64,000 nt of DNA from Fomes fomentarius (Eukaryota > Basidiomycota > Agaricomycetes > Polyporales > Polyporaceae). The position numbers were made by a program, and so were the translations under genes. Below, one piece after another: positions 32,275 to 44,976 of the stretch. Position 1 is the stretch's first letter. Each line of letters begins with the position of its first letter. The notes below the pieces were generated by a model. That model made no database searches. It was not told the origin of the DNA and saw only the letters and a program-made list of their open reading frames with translations. The stretch covers positions 583,001-647,000 of the forward strand of contig JABYQN010000009.1 of NCBI GenBank assembly GCA_022606135.1. The letters are read 5' to 3'.

Positions 32275-33640
32275 GTTTTCAAGCCAGCGCAACGTAGAGA
32301 AATGTTGATAGCAGGAAACTCCGAGGGTGGAGAGGATGGAGGGGCCGAAGGGAGAGGAGGGGGAACGAGGAAAAGCTGCAGACGAGTACGACCCCCGACG
32401 TAGCCGCCGCCACACCGCCGCGTCACACGGACCGCTCAACGCGTGACTTAGACGTGACCCGACGCGTTCGCCCAGAGTCACACTCCTAGTCGAGCTGAGC
32501 GCTGAGGCCTCGTTCAACGCTCTCGTTATTCTTCAGCTATCAGCCATAGGAGTGTCTTCCAAGCACGTAATAATGAGATAGAAATGACTCACAAAATTGT
32601 CTGAGTAGTCACTTGGAGATGGACTCTGAACAAAGTATAGATGTGACGACCCCAATGTGGATCACATGTTCCGCTTGACATGCGATCTGGACGGGCGTCT
32701 CGCATATTCTTTCCGCTACCATCGTCATCTCTACTCAGAGGCTCATGTTCACACAACCAGCATTGCTCGACGGGATGCGTGACCAACATCACTACGTACT
32801 ACCGACGGACACGTGCTAAGGAGATATGGTACGGCTCGGAGCTTCACAAGACGTCGATTCGAAATTTGAGATCCCGATATACCAGGTAGCAAATTTTGCA
32901 TTAGTACCGACCAAAGCATCTTCGCGCTCGAAGTTGGTCAGATACCTCTTGTCATACGTTCAGGAGATCTCCCTCATACAGGGAACATATAGCAATGTGG
33001 TAGTCTCGTAGCCATATACGACACTCAAAACTGCGACGAAGAGCTTGTAACACGTCTTTGATCAGCACGATAGACAGTGAATTGAACGCTGGTATGGTGA
33101 GCTATCTGACCAACTGCATCCACTGTTGGGCATTACCATTCATTTACTCTGCTTCAATGTAGATGTTTGGCCAGGTCAAACTTTCGTCGGGGCCGACTGA
33201 CATACCTGATACTACTTACCCACATGCAACGCCGAGAGGGGTCAATGTGGTCCAACATCTAATACTGCACGCTCACGACGCTCTCTAGATGTGTTCCAAC
33301 CAGGATCTGGGCATGATTTCAAGCATTGTCTTCCCTTGGAAAGGACGTCGGGTCAGTGCATGGATGCAATAACATGCATCCAACGTACTCGAAGCATGCT
33401 CACGATTGAATCGAACCTCGCGGCTTATCAAATACCCGCTCGGTGGTCACCACCAAATATCTGCGGTGGCCCACTTTTCTCTACCGACCTCACCTCCCTC
33501 GCCGTTCTCTCTTGACTGTCAGTCCCTCCCCCTGGAGCGCGTCCCACTCTCCCCGGGAAACGTTCTCCTCGTTCGTTTCACCTAGTGGCCTTTCGTCGTC
33601 GGTATCCAGTCTCCGTTTTCGCTTGGGACTCGAGGTAACG
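32275..33640. other. Divergent promoter spacer between UBA2 and GT2-A
   Basis: About 1.37 kb with no recognisable gene. The last ~200 bp are pyrimidine-rich (CTCCCTC runs), as is common in fungal promoters and 5' UTRs. Confidence 0.5.
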
Positions 33641-36600
33641 ATGGATTACGATCGTTACGACGCTTTCCTCCACCACATCTTTCAGCAAACCCATGGCGAC
33701 ACCTGGTTCCGTCCCCATGACAATATCTCTCCCGGCATAGCTCTCCGCGCTGAGGACGGCGAGTATCGCATCTTTCCCTACGAGAATCCTACACTCGAGC
33801 CTTTCGAGGCAGCCGTTCGTGCACTCAACCCCGCCGTTGCTATCAAAGTCCGCAATGCCGCCGTGCACTCCACATTCAACCTCGTGTACGTAGCTCTACC
33901 AGATGTGCCTCTGGGGACGCCCTCTCGTGTACTGACGAAAACTCAGAGGACCGGAGGACAAGTCTATCTCTATAGATGAGAACATACGGATACAGGTGCT
34001 AGATACCATGGTGGATTTACCTACTGCAGATAAGGAGCAAAGTGCTGCGTTCATTGTGAGTCATCGTTCCTTCAGTCATGGAACATACCTATGTGGGGAC
34101 ACGATCGCCCGCAACTCGAGCGGCTCGCCCGTTAAGGCGTTACTGTGAAGCAGTCGGGAATTGAAGGTGGCTCGTTCGAAGCGCGAATTCGCTCTTTTTC
34201 GGCTCCTTCCTCAGAGGTATCGCAACGATACTGACGAACACTTACAGCGCGACGAGCGGGTACTAGTTGTTTGGTCAGAGTCGATGGAGGCCATCATACC
34301 GACATGCCGCGACTTTGAGGATCGGCTCATCAAGCTGCTCTTGTCCAGACCCCCTCATCCAGGCAGTATGAGCAGACCGGAGAGCGCTGCTGGTAAGTTT
34401 GCATGTCTAGGGCTCTCGCACTTCGTGGTTGAATTTTCTCTTCCCAATCCATGGACGGCGATACGCACAGTCGGAGTTGGATCTTGCCGGATCCATTGCG
34501 CGGAATACCCGTTGTACCACCATTCACCACTCTTCCAAGTGTCACTCTCTTCTTCTGACACTGTACTCACCACTTACTATCTGCTCTGCTCACCTCGCAT
34601 CTGGATGATTAATGATACTGATTGTTCCCTTGCTCCGCAGCGTCCATCTCCGGTCATGGCCCTCAAGATGACCCATCAGGCAGTGTAAGCCGGCCCATTT
34701 CTGGCACCCGTCCGGGAACGCCAGCCACTCCGGGAACACCGCGAGGTATTTTCGTTGGTTCAGGTGGCGTGCTCGGTATGAGTATGGAAGACCTCAAGCA
34801 ATCCACCCACGAGAACGACTCCGGCATTAAGGAAACGGTTGTCGATGAGCTTCCGTACGGAGACACTGAAGCTGCTTCTGCGCCCAGACGAGCAATACTT
34901 CTTGCCCCTATATACAACGGGCTCGCCGCGGGCTTGAGTGCCTGTGAGTTCACTGCGCTCCGTTTTACTATCCCGATTAGCTGCATACTGACCCGCCACA
35001 GACTTCATCGGAAATGGCGTTAGTATCCTGCTTATAGAAATGCAACTCGACGGCAAGTTCATGCATCTTGTGCTCCTTGCAGTCACTCCGCTGCTCTTCT
35101 GTGTCTCGCTGGTATGTGCATGTAGATCTTGAACCGGTGGTGATCATGTCTACTAACAATGTGGAATGCGGCTCTATTCAGTTCTTCTCCCTCCAGATCG
35201 TGCAGAATGTAGCCATGTGCATCGGCCCGATTGCTCAATGCCATTCCAACTCAAAATACTACTCTGGAGTGAAGCCTCGTCCGAGCAAAGACGTCGACAA
35301 CAACCTACCACATATCACTATCCAGATGCCCGTCTACAAGGAAGGTTTGCAATCCGTTCTGTGAGTAACCTAGCAACCTACGTACAACCTGCACACCGAA
35401 CACTGAACTAACCTGGGACCCGGGACGTAGGGCCCCTTCGATCGAGTCCCTCAAGAAGGCTATGCAGACGTACGCCCGACAAGGCGGTACGTCCACCATC
35501 TTCATCAACGATGACGGTCTGCGTCTTCTCCCAGTCGAAGAGCGTGACACGCGCATCCGCTTCTACGCCAACCACGGTATTGGCTGGGTCGCGCGCCCGA
35601 AGCACGACTCTCTCCCCGGCGGGTTCAAGCGTGCGGGTCGGTTCAAGAAAGCGTCGAACATGAATTACGGACTCGCGCTGTCGCTCAAGGCCGAGAAGCA
35701 CCTCGCAGACCTCCTCGCGGCCGAGTCCACGCGCCAGATGAGCGGGCATGCGAAGCGGCACAGCGAGATGCAGTTCGGGATGCAGTACCAGAACCACGAC
35801 GGCGAGGACCAGGGCGTCGTGAACAAGGGCGTGGGACAGCGCAAGCGTTCGGAGAGCGATGCGGGCGCGCAGTCTGTCACCGACACTGCGAGCCCGACGG
35901 TGGATGAGTGGGAAGACCTCGAGGAGAAGGCGCTCCAGATGGCGATCGACGAGGTGTACGAGGCGAGTGGGCGTCGGTTCAGGCCGTGGGCTGCGAATGG
36001 GCGCGCGTGTCGACTGGGAGAGATCGTGCTGCTGGTCGACTCGGACACGATCGTCCCTGAGGACTGTCTGAGGGACGCGGCGCGCGAGATGGCCGAGGAC
36101 CCGACTGTCGCGATCATCCAGCACGAGTCGGACATCATGCAGGTCGCGCATCATTACTTTGAGAACGGCATCGCGTACTTCACTAGGAGGATCAACAAGG
36201 TCATCTCCTTCAGTGGGTACCCCCTACTCCTCTAAAATTGCCCACGTCGCTGATGAAAGATGCCAGGTTGTGCAAACGGAGAGGTTCCGCCTTTCGTCGG
36301 ACACAATGCCTTCCTCCGGTGGAAGGCACTCCAAGACGCTGCGTTCGTCGACCCCGCTGACGGGCAGGAGAAGATCTGGTCCGAGTCGAACGTGTCCGAG
36401 GACTTTGACATGGCGCTGCGACTGCAAGTGCGCGGGTACATGATCAGATGGGCGGCATACTCCAAGGGCTGCTTCAAGGAGGGTGTCTCACTCACGGTGG
36501 ACGATGAGATTAACCGCTGGCAGAAATACGCATATGGTCAGTCCCATGATCCCGTACAACGCTGTGACGTGGTTCTGACTTGCGAGTCGACGCTGTAGGC

Positions 36601-37581
36601 TGCAACGAGATGCTGTTCAACCCGATAGTACAGTGGTGGCGGAGGGGTCCGATTGGGTACCAGATGCACAAATTCATGTGGTCGAGCTCCCCATTGCACT
36701 ACAAGATCTCGATGCTAGCCTACATGTGCTCCTACTGTGAGTTATACTCCTTGTTCTCTCCATCGCATGTTCAGAAGCTGACATTGCGGGGAATTGATGC
36801 AGACGGTATCGCTGCGGCTATCACGATCAGTCTGGTGAACTACGTTCTCCTCGGCTTGCAGCTCCCCGTCGACGGTTATTATATGCACAGTTTCGAGATA
36901 TGGCTTGCCACGGCGGTGGTCTTCTATGGTTCTGGTAACGTCGGATTTACGCTACTGGAGTACCGTCTTGGAGAGAAGGAATTAGTACGTGTATCTCTAC
37001 CTTTCTTCAGCGTCTGCTCGGTCTTCTGAGCACCAAGCTAACACAACCGCAAAGGTATCTGCATTCATCGAGAACGTGAAATGGATCCCTTACTTGTACG
37101 TTCTGCTTCTTTCCTGCATCTGTTTTCGTCCGCTGACCACCTGACCATCTCTCTCCACAGCTTCTTCCTCTTCGGCGGCCTCTCGATCCCCATCTCGCAA
37201 GCGATCCTCGCGCACTGCTTCTCGTACAACATGACCTGGGGCGCGACTAGCAAGGAGGTCGAGCGGTCCAACTTCTTCAAGGAGGTCCCCATGATCTTCA
37301 AGCGCCGCCTGTTCTCCTGGCTCGTCTCGTGGGTCCTCCTCGCCGGCATGGTCGTCCTCAGCACGCCGCTCGTGCCCGTCGAGTGGCGCATTGGCGCGGA
37401 CTCGTGGGGCGTGATCTTCCCCCTGGCAGTCGTCGTGGGATGTCATATCGCCTCGCCGGTGAGTCCACGCAATCATATCCGTCTCCCGGTGGATGGGCAA
37501 CTGCGCTGACCATTGGTGTTGCGGCGTCACTTCTTTCTGCAGATCGTACTCAACCCCTGGTTGATGATATTCTCCTACTAA
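33641..37581 (+). CDS. GT2-A: polytopic membrane glycosyltransferase family 2
   Basis: Thirteen exons (33641-33885 ... 37543-37581) keep one frame of 946 aa. A soluble N-terminal ~280 residues (MDYDRYDAFLHHIF) is followed by a hydrophobic region (GNGVSILLIEMQL, LLFCVSLFF). The catalytic part, mostly exon 7 (35431-36212), has FINDDGL (first Asp), VDSDTIVPED (D-x-D), SEDFDMALRL (the ED acceptor motif) and INRWQKYAYG in the Q-x-x-R-W position, so it belongs to the processive, CesA/chitin-synthase-like GT2 fold. About five C-terminal membrane spans follow, ending NPWLMIFSY. A ~110-residue charged linker splits NMNYGLALSL from the D-x-D block. It probably polymerises and exports a wall or capsule-like polysaccharide; the sugar is unknown. 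It is not a classical chitin synthase, since QRRRW and EDR are absent. Confidence 0.87.
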
Positions 37582-40500
37582 CGCATCGATACGTTGCCTA
37601 TGCTCATGACTGTTGGGACATCTTTCTTCAGGACAATGAGATACTTGCCGTGCATGCGGCGTAGTATCCATACTATGTAGTACCTTCGCATGCCCAAGTT
37701 CACCTTCTACACCACTGGCATTCAGGTTACCTAGCCCCACCTTCTTAATCACTCCATCTCGCCACACCTAGTATTAGACGGGCTCGCGCACGGCGCTCTC
37801 CGCTTCATGTACTTATACCTTCACGACGTGACACTCTGGACTGGACAGTGACGACTCTCGGAGACGGACTTGTCACTTGGGGCTGCTCCATGTTAACGTT
37901 CACCTTTTACTAAGGACTCTCGGCGGGAAATTCCCCAGCGGTAGCACATTTCTATGTCTCACTCTGTGTTGGTCCTCGTCACTGCGGTAGCACTTGGGTT
38001 GAGGCAAGCCCACGACTGAGCCTCAGCGTCGATTCTCCCCGAGTGTCCGACTTGCGTGATGGCTTCCAGCCGGGTTGCCGCGCTGCAGCGTAGGCTTACG
38101 CGTGACTCTGCTGTGACCAGACGCGCACTCATCCCCGACACGGAAACCTGTCACGTCCGAGCGGACTCGTCGGTTGGTTATATCCACTATCCCTGATATC
38201 GCCCAACCGCGCCTACCTAAGTAAGTACTCAATGGAGCCGGCTGCATCGCTTGTCCACTTCACTCCGCCGCCATGTTTGTATTGCGGGAGTCCTACCACG
38301 CTCAGTGGCAGGCTTTGGATGGAAGTTGCAACGAATCCGTTGGCGCAGTGTATCAGACCAAGTGGAATCTCTCTCAAGTTCCCCGGTCCGCCGAGGATGG
38401 ACGTTGAGTCAGACTTTAGACGGTCCGGGGCAGTGGGTAAGCGGATTTGGCTGCGTATACCGGGCAGAGGCAGGATCGTGTGTTCGTTGCATATCACAGT
38501 GCGACCACTGGCAGTGGATTGTTCTCACCGCCGCTACTAACTATGTACCAGCTAGTGCTTATCCACGCCCATCTACTACCCAAGTGCTTATGACGAGCAC
38601 ATTGGGTGTCCAGTACGTATCTCGTATCACGTGGATAACCGAGTGGATGGCGTCCTGACATAACATGATTTCTAGTACATATAGACAGCGAAACTGCCAG
38701 CGACGAGACAACCGGCCCTATATCAGGAACGTAACCACGCTGCGCTGGGGACGATCCCTGCATATATGCACATCCTGCCAGTGCCACTTTGACTGTCCAT
38801 GGAATGCCCGTCGCGCCCCCGGAGCTGGTAGATCCCCGGTGGCCGCTATCCCAGGAAATCCTCCGGTGAGAGGCGGAGCTCCGCTCGCAAGCCCTGGCCG
38901 CCCGGAGCGATATCGACTCCGGGGGAAGAACGTTGTTCGGCAGCAGCCCGAGCAATGGTGCGAACAGTGGCCTTCAAGTTCTCCGATTTTATTCTGATCG
39001 GAGCGCCACGCCTCTCCGAAATTTGCCTGTTCGAGTGCATTTACTCACCAGCTGCTCCTGAGGCCTGAGGATCTGCTGTCCCCCGTGAACTTGCGCATTC
39101 TTCGAGATCTGCCACTGCGCCGTGCTTCACTGAAACACTTGTTCGGGCCCGCATCAGGCACCCTGTTCTGCCACCCACGGGAGAACTCGCAGCGCCAGGT
39201 CAGGTAATCAGCCGTACTTCATCGGGACAACGCCATGTTGTTCAGGCTCAACGTTGAACCACTGTCCCCGTTGTTCCCACTAGGGCTGCTCAATAAGTCG
39301 GGACGCGGGACGCGGGACGCACTGAGAGCTCGTTGATGGGGCTGATGGGCATAAGCGACCATAAGCGACTGCTCTCTCGTCCACTCGGGCGCTTTCGCAG
39401 TTTGTGCCCATCCCGTGGTCGGTGTCTCCCGCAGAAGCACACAGGCGATAGAGACTGTTATTTTTTGAACACATGTCTTTTTCTGCATTTTTCTGCGCTG
39501 ACTGGGATGCTTGGTGTGGGTTGCAGGCAGGACAAGGACGAGAGGAAGAGGATTCCGGCCATCTTGCCGAGTCGTCGGCTCTCCTCGCTTACGCCCATCA
39601 ACCTCCATCAATGAGCTCTCACTGCGTCCCGCGTCCCGCGTCCCGACTTATTGAGCAGCCCTACTATAGCACGTTGATATTGAACCACAAGTCGGCGGTA
39701 TATGTAGGTTATTTCCGTTGCTGGACATGATAACAAAGATGATAATCGATCTTTGTTCTTGTCATGGGCCATGCGAATCTTGACGTCTTCCATTCCTAGC
39801 TCCTGTTTGCTGGCTGCGTTACCGACACCCGAGTGGCACATTCCAAGTTTTTTGGGACAACGCGTGAAGGGTGTGTCGTGCGAATTTTCGGCGCGCACGT
39901 TAATTCTCGCCGTGTCTTCACGGAACCGACGCTCACGGGACCCGCCTCACGATATGCACACGCAACGGACGACGCCTATTGCGCTCCATCCCCTACGTAT
40001 ACGTATGCATACGCCACCACCACGAGCAGCGACGATAGCGCTCCGACGGCAGGCTACGGCGATGCGTCAGCCTCCTGCGGCAAACAACGGTCTCGTGAGC
40101 AACTCGTGAGCGACCTGTGTCCACAAGCCGCCTCGCCCTTCTAGTTTCTCGAAGTAAGGGCAGTTCGTACCCCGGGGACATGGCGCAGTGCCAGGCGCAC
40201 GCTGCCCGGCGCCCATCCCCTCCCGCCCCAGTACACCTTGAAGGCCGTCTAGTAGCGTCTACTGCACTCCCAGCGCAAGGAACTCGTCAAAATTCAGACA
40301 GAATCGGTGTGCTCAATTCCAAGAAGGTACGTCCAAGGAAGACCGATACATTGCCTGGCAGGATTCGAAGCTTCGCACCTCTATCAGACATCCACTTCTG
40401 GCAGTCGACTCCACATGCCGTGGGGCACTTACGAGATCGTATCCTTTCAAGGGTCTTCGTGTCCTCCTGACACCCCTCCCCCACTCGCGCTTCGAAAACG

Positions 40501-42111
40501 AACCGAGATCCAATGGAGCATGAGACGCTCGAGCCTGTCTTCCAGACTCCAGAGCCCGCTCGAAGGTACTCGGGGTCCCTCAGGCAGGGCTGGGTCTGAT
40601 TCCAATTTGAGCAATCTACTCGCTGTACTCGATCGAGCTCACTGGCATGTACATATTCAACTCGTCGATATCGTCCGTACGTCCGACTTGAATCGAGTGA
40701 CAGCCGCGCTCTCTATGACGTTCAGCCTGAGTCCACGATGCTATACAGTGCGTCACGGTCAGACACTGTGGGACCCTGAAGGCACAACGCGGCGATAACG
40801 AGATACCCACCTAGTATGCAAGCCGCTACGCGCGCGGGGACCCGCCGTGAGTGACGTCGACCAGGCCTCGCAATCAGAACTTCATCATATGCATATCAAA
40901 GAGTCCTCACGCGCAGTGTGCGCACAAACGTCCCCAACACACCCGTACCCGTGGGAGCGTGACAGAGCTATGACGCGTCTATGAGGGCATTGCTGTGCTG
41001 CCCACGTCTCGAGTCTCGACTGTTATCGACTATTGATATACCAAACGCCTCATTATGATCTCACGGTCGCTTTCGCAGAAAAAGCACAAATCGGCCTATT
41101 CGGCAGGCGATTCTTCGGGGCTTTGCGCACATGGTTCTTGGAATGTTTGCGACCAATTTTGAATGATCATACTCGGAGGGTTGCAGTCGCGAGGAGACGG
41201 CGTTGCGCCCCCGTATCGGTAGTAGCCCTCGTACTGTTTAACAACACAGGGGGCCATGGCCCGCCGCGCGACTTCCCCGAAGTCATGAAACTTATAGCCG
41301 TTGGCACAATATTAATATCTAGGAGTGGAAGGCTGACTGTCCAATGTTCCATTAGTTATTCGCGGCATGTTTGACTGCAAGAATGATCAATGAGGCGTTA
41401 TTACCATGATTGCAGGGCAATTGATTTTGGAAATTGAACATTCGATCCAGCCGTTGATATGGACAGGGCCTCATGTGCCGCTCTCCGGGAATACTCAATC
41501 ACGATCAACAGATCTGACACTTTCTGACACATCGAAACATCCTTGCAAACACCGCAGCGAAAGCCTGCCTATCCGCAACATGTTCCCTAGCCTTGCAGTA
41601 ATACTATGAGCACGACGTTGATGCATGCTGATACTACTACTACCCATTTGCCGCCATATTCGGTAACTGTCACCGAAGGTAACAAAGTCCTTATTTCTTA
41701 TTCATGCCTTCAACATCTAGCCTACGTATACGATGCCCCCTGTCTATATAGCGTAACGCCAACGGAAACGCACACGTCAAATCGTCATCCACAAAAATCA
41801 GCGTATATGGCGTATGAAAAGAGCGTGCGATGCACATTGAGTGCAGCAAGGGTCATTAGAGGAAAAGGCGGCGGAGAATGGATAGTTTGAAGGAGGGGCA
41901 ATATAACAGAGCATAACCATGAACGTAGTAACAGCCCGCAGTAAGATACCATAATGGTGTTCGATACAGACCATGGAGAGAGCTGGGGATATGTTGTGGA
42001 ACCAAATCAGGTGACGTTCTAAGAGTCCGATGTCGAGTGTCCAAGCGCTGGATTACAGATGAGCAAGCACAAGTAAATTCGTACGCAAGTAGGGTGGGTC
42101 AGGTCCAGCAC
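37582..42111. other. Gene-poor 4.5-kb spacer with a MITE
   Basis: Apart from the TIR element at 39283-39661 I see no supported gene. Short ORFs around 38230-38660 and 40300-40800 lack splice signals and similarity. It includes the 3' ends of GT2-A and of the KRE6-like gene. Confidence 0.5.
39283..39661. mobile_element. MITE-like TIR element with TA target duplication
   Basis: The ends are inverted repeats of about 75 bp: GGGCTGCTCAATAAGTCGGG, then three GGGACGC-type repeats, GAGCTC, TTGATGG and GGGC-TAAGCGA, with only a few mismatches between the left and right arms. TA stands directly outside both ends (39281-39282 and 39662-39663). At 379 bp and without a transposase frame it is a non-autonomous element, probably moved by a TA-targeting (Tc1/mariner-like) transposase. 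No second copy is seen in the window. Confidence 0.85.
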
Positions 42112-44976
42112 TCAGCACGAGCCGAGCTTCCACATCTTCACATAGTCGCTGAGAAGAGTCCATCAGTCAACAGGAGCCCTACGAACGCACAGAGGAAAAA
42201 TACTCACACTCTGAGTGAGCGGTCCTGCTCAGACGACGGCCACGTCGCCGCCCATGTATCCTGCGCCTTCGCAAAATCGATCATCGCCGTGCTCGAGCCG
42301 TCGAACCACGGCTTGTCGCCCAGGTTATCAGGGAACCAGCCGCTCGTCCCGCCAGCGGCTACATCCAGGATGAGGTAAAAGTCTGTCAAAGATAGCACAA
42401 GCATCAGCTCCACCTCTGATCCTCTTCCAGAAAATGCGATGTGAAAGGGAACACCAAATCGCGACGTTGGAAATACCAGTAGGAGTATCGGCCCTGGCGA
42501 CATCCACGGAACGCCACTATCATCACACAGTGAGAACGGGACTGCTCACCCTGGTCGAATGGCGCCGCAGCGCTCCCGCCCTGCTGCTCCCAGATGTTCT
42601 CGACAACGACCGCGACCGACGAGCCGTTCGTAGCCGTCCCCGGATAGTTGCCGCGCTTGAAAAAGTCCTTGCCACCCTTGCCTGTGATCTTCAGGTTCAC
42701 CATCGCCTGCAGGCGCGAATCGACGTAGAAGCGCATCCAGTCCGGCGTCCACTCCATCGTGTACACATGGAAACCCTTGTCGTACGACGACTGCTTCTGC
42801 GACCACCAGCCGAAGATATGAGTCTGCACGGACTCGAGGGGGCCGTAATTTAGCGAGGAGCGCACAACGTTCACGCCCTGCCCGGGGTACGAAGGCGAGT
42901 TACCGCGAGCCTCCATGATCTGATGGTACGCATATAGTCAGCTCGAGACGCACAAACATAGAATGCAATGTGACGTACGTCAATCTCGCCACTGAGCGGC
43001 CAGTCACCGTATACACTGTCCTTGGGCAGCATCCAGATGGCAGGCCACAGCCAGTCTCCGCGCGGCAGCTTCGCACGCACTTCAACCTTCCCAAACGCCA
43101 TCGTAACAGAGTTCTTGGTGCTAATTCGCGCGGACATGACAGGCTGGATCGCCGATTGGCCAGATTTTGAAGTGACGGAACAAGCAGTCTGTGAAAGGGG
43201 GAATGGATGTGAGCTCAAGGTCGAGCTAATCTGACATACGAAAGGGAACGGTGTTTGACCTTGTTGTCGGTTGTACACCCATCAAGCGTGTACTGGCCGC
43301 CGTCCAGGATCGCATCTTCTCCGAGGATATCCGACGTGAGGGTCGGGTAAATGTACAGCTGACCATCCTGCACGAACAGATTATCGCTCGAGTCCGTCGC
43401 CATCTGGAACTCGCCGTTGCCGAAGCCACCGAGCTCAACCTCACGCGTCCAAGTGTTGTCAAGGTCAAGCGTGTCGAAGGGCTCGTCAAGCACCATACAC
43501 AGGTCCTCATCTCGCAGCAGCTTGACGTCCTGCCAGCTGAAGAAACAAAGTACACCGGCGCCTCCGATACCCAGCAACAACATGAAGAACGTAAGCCACC
43601 ACGACGCGCGGTCACGGCAATCGCGCTGCTTCAACCACGGCTTCTCCTCTTTCGATAGCTTATGTGAGAGCCTCGAAGATGGCATTGGCGGCTTCGCTTT
43701 CCGCGGAAGCGTGGTGTACGAGTTGCTCGCCGCGGGCGGATACGGGTACGCATACGCCGGCGGCGACCAGAGCGAGGATGTCGGGCGCGACGCCGGAGAT
43801 AAGAATGGCGCGCGCATATTGATGGCGGGACTTGATTGCGTACGTGGAATGTTGGCTTCCCCTATCAATGTCGAGGCATGGAAAACGTCACGTTAGCGGT
43901 CATGTTAAACGGTAGAAGAGATACGAGCAGGACGCACCGTAACCCTGATTGAGCGCGTACTGGCTTCCGGACATGGCGGCGGCAGCACTGTTCATGTACA
44001 ACCGGTTCTGACCCGGACTAGGAGGTGTGGCGCTTCCCTCTCGCGACGGTATACCACCGTCCATGAAAGGTGCGTATGGCCGTCCAAGGTCCCCTTCAAG
44101 GTCGCCACTACTCGCATTACCATGACCGACAAGGCCATATCCTGCGGCGCCGGCCCCCATGGGATAGGTAGTTCCAGGGAAGCTCGGTGTACCAGGAGAA
44201 TGCTGGAATGCGGCCTCACGAGCCCGTATGCTCTCAATGGAAGCACGGCGACCCATGCCTGGAATGGGGGTGCCTGGGTCAGGGTTGCCCGGGTGAGACT
44301 GGAAAGGGAAGGACGAGGGAGGGGGACGAACGCCCCCGATAGTTGGAGAAGCGGCGCCAGCGGGCATCGAGCCATAGAATGAGTTGGTCGGAGTATCGAA
44401 TGGATTCGACACAGCACTAGTAGAGTTCACGGACATGGTGGTGACATCCTCGCCGTCCGGGTCAGGCGAGTACTCGTTCGCCATGGAGGACCGACGGCGG
44501 TGGTTCCGAACACGGACACGAGGGTTCGCGGTCGCGTTCCCAGGTGAGATTGGGCGAGTCGGGGTAGGCGTGCTTCCGGATCCCGAACGAGTACGGCTCG
44601 CCGGACCGCGCGAAGACGAAGGAGGTGTGTTTGACTGTACGGTCGCCTTAGGAGCGACTGTAAGAGGAGCAGAGGCATCTGAATCACTCTGCTCACCGTT
44701 CGCGGACGCGTCCGAGGACGCGCTCCACGAAGACCTTGCGTCTTCTCCGAGGAAGAAGGGCCGGGGAGGGGAGAGGGTATCGGTACCACGCGCACTAGCG
44801 TCCTTTGAGGTGCGTTTGAACTGGTCCGCAATCGGGGTGGACGCCGCGGCCCGCATGAGTTGCACCTCGTCTTCGCTCGAATCGTTGTTATTGGACTGGG
44901 AGGAAGGGGGTGAGTTAAGCGCACGGTACGCGTCTGCAGACGAGTGGGCGTTGCGCGAGTCCTTCCGACGATACAT
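42112..44976 (-). CDS. KRE6: KRE6/SKN1-type beta-glucan synthesis protein (GH16-like, type II membrane)
   Basis: At least six exons run from ATG 44976 (MYRRKDSRNAHSS; the upstream in-frame start is a GTG) to TGA at 42112. Exon 1 (43938-44976) encodes a ~345-residue Ser/Pro-rich cytosolic tail. Exon 2 carries one membrane span (WWLTFFMLLLGIGGAGVLCF) and the start of the lumenal domain. The GH16-like domain has WLWPAIWMLP, the catalytic-type motif GEIDIMEARGN split by an intron, FHVYTMEWTPDWMRFYVD and FYLILDVAAGG. The last exon ends DYVKMWKLGSC. Kre6 and Skn1 are needed for beta-1,6-glucan in yeast and act in the secretory pathway. It sits between two GT2 genes that point the other way. Confidence 0.93.

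Noticed and set aside
38230..40800. Several 90-160 aa open frames in the GT2-KRE6 spacer
   Set aside because: No recognisable similarity, no splice consensus and biased composition; GC-rich noncoding DNA gives such frames by chance.
41044..41398. Possible second TIR element: AACGCCTCATT at 41044 and its reverse complement at 41388
   Set aside because: Only 11 bp match at the ends, and TACCA flanks them at unequal distances, so it may be chance.
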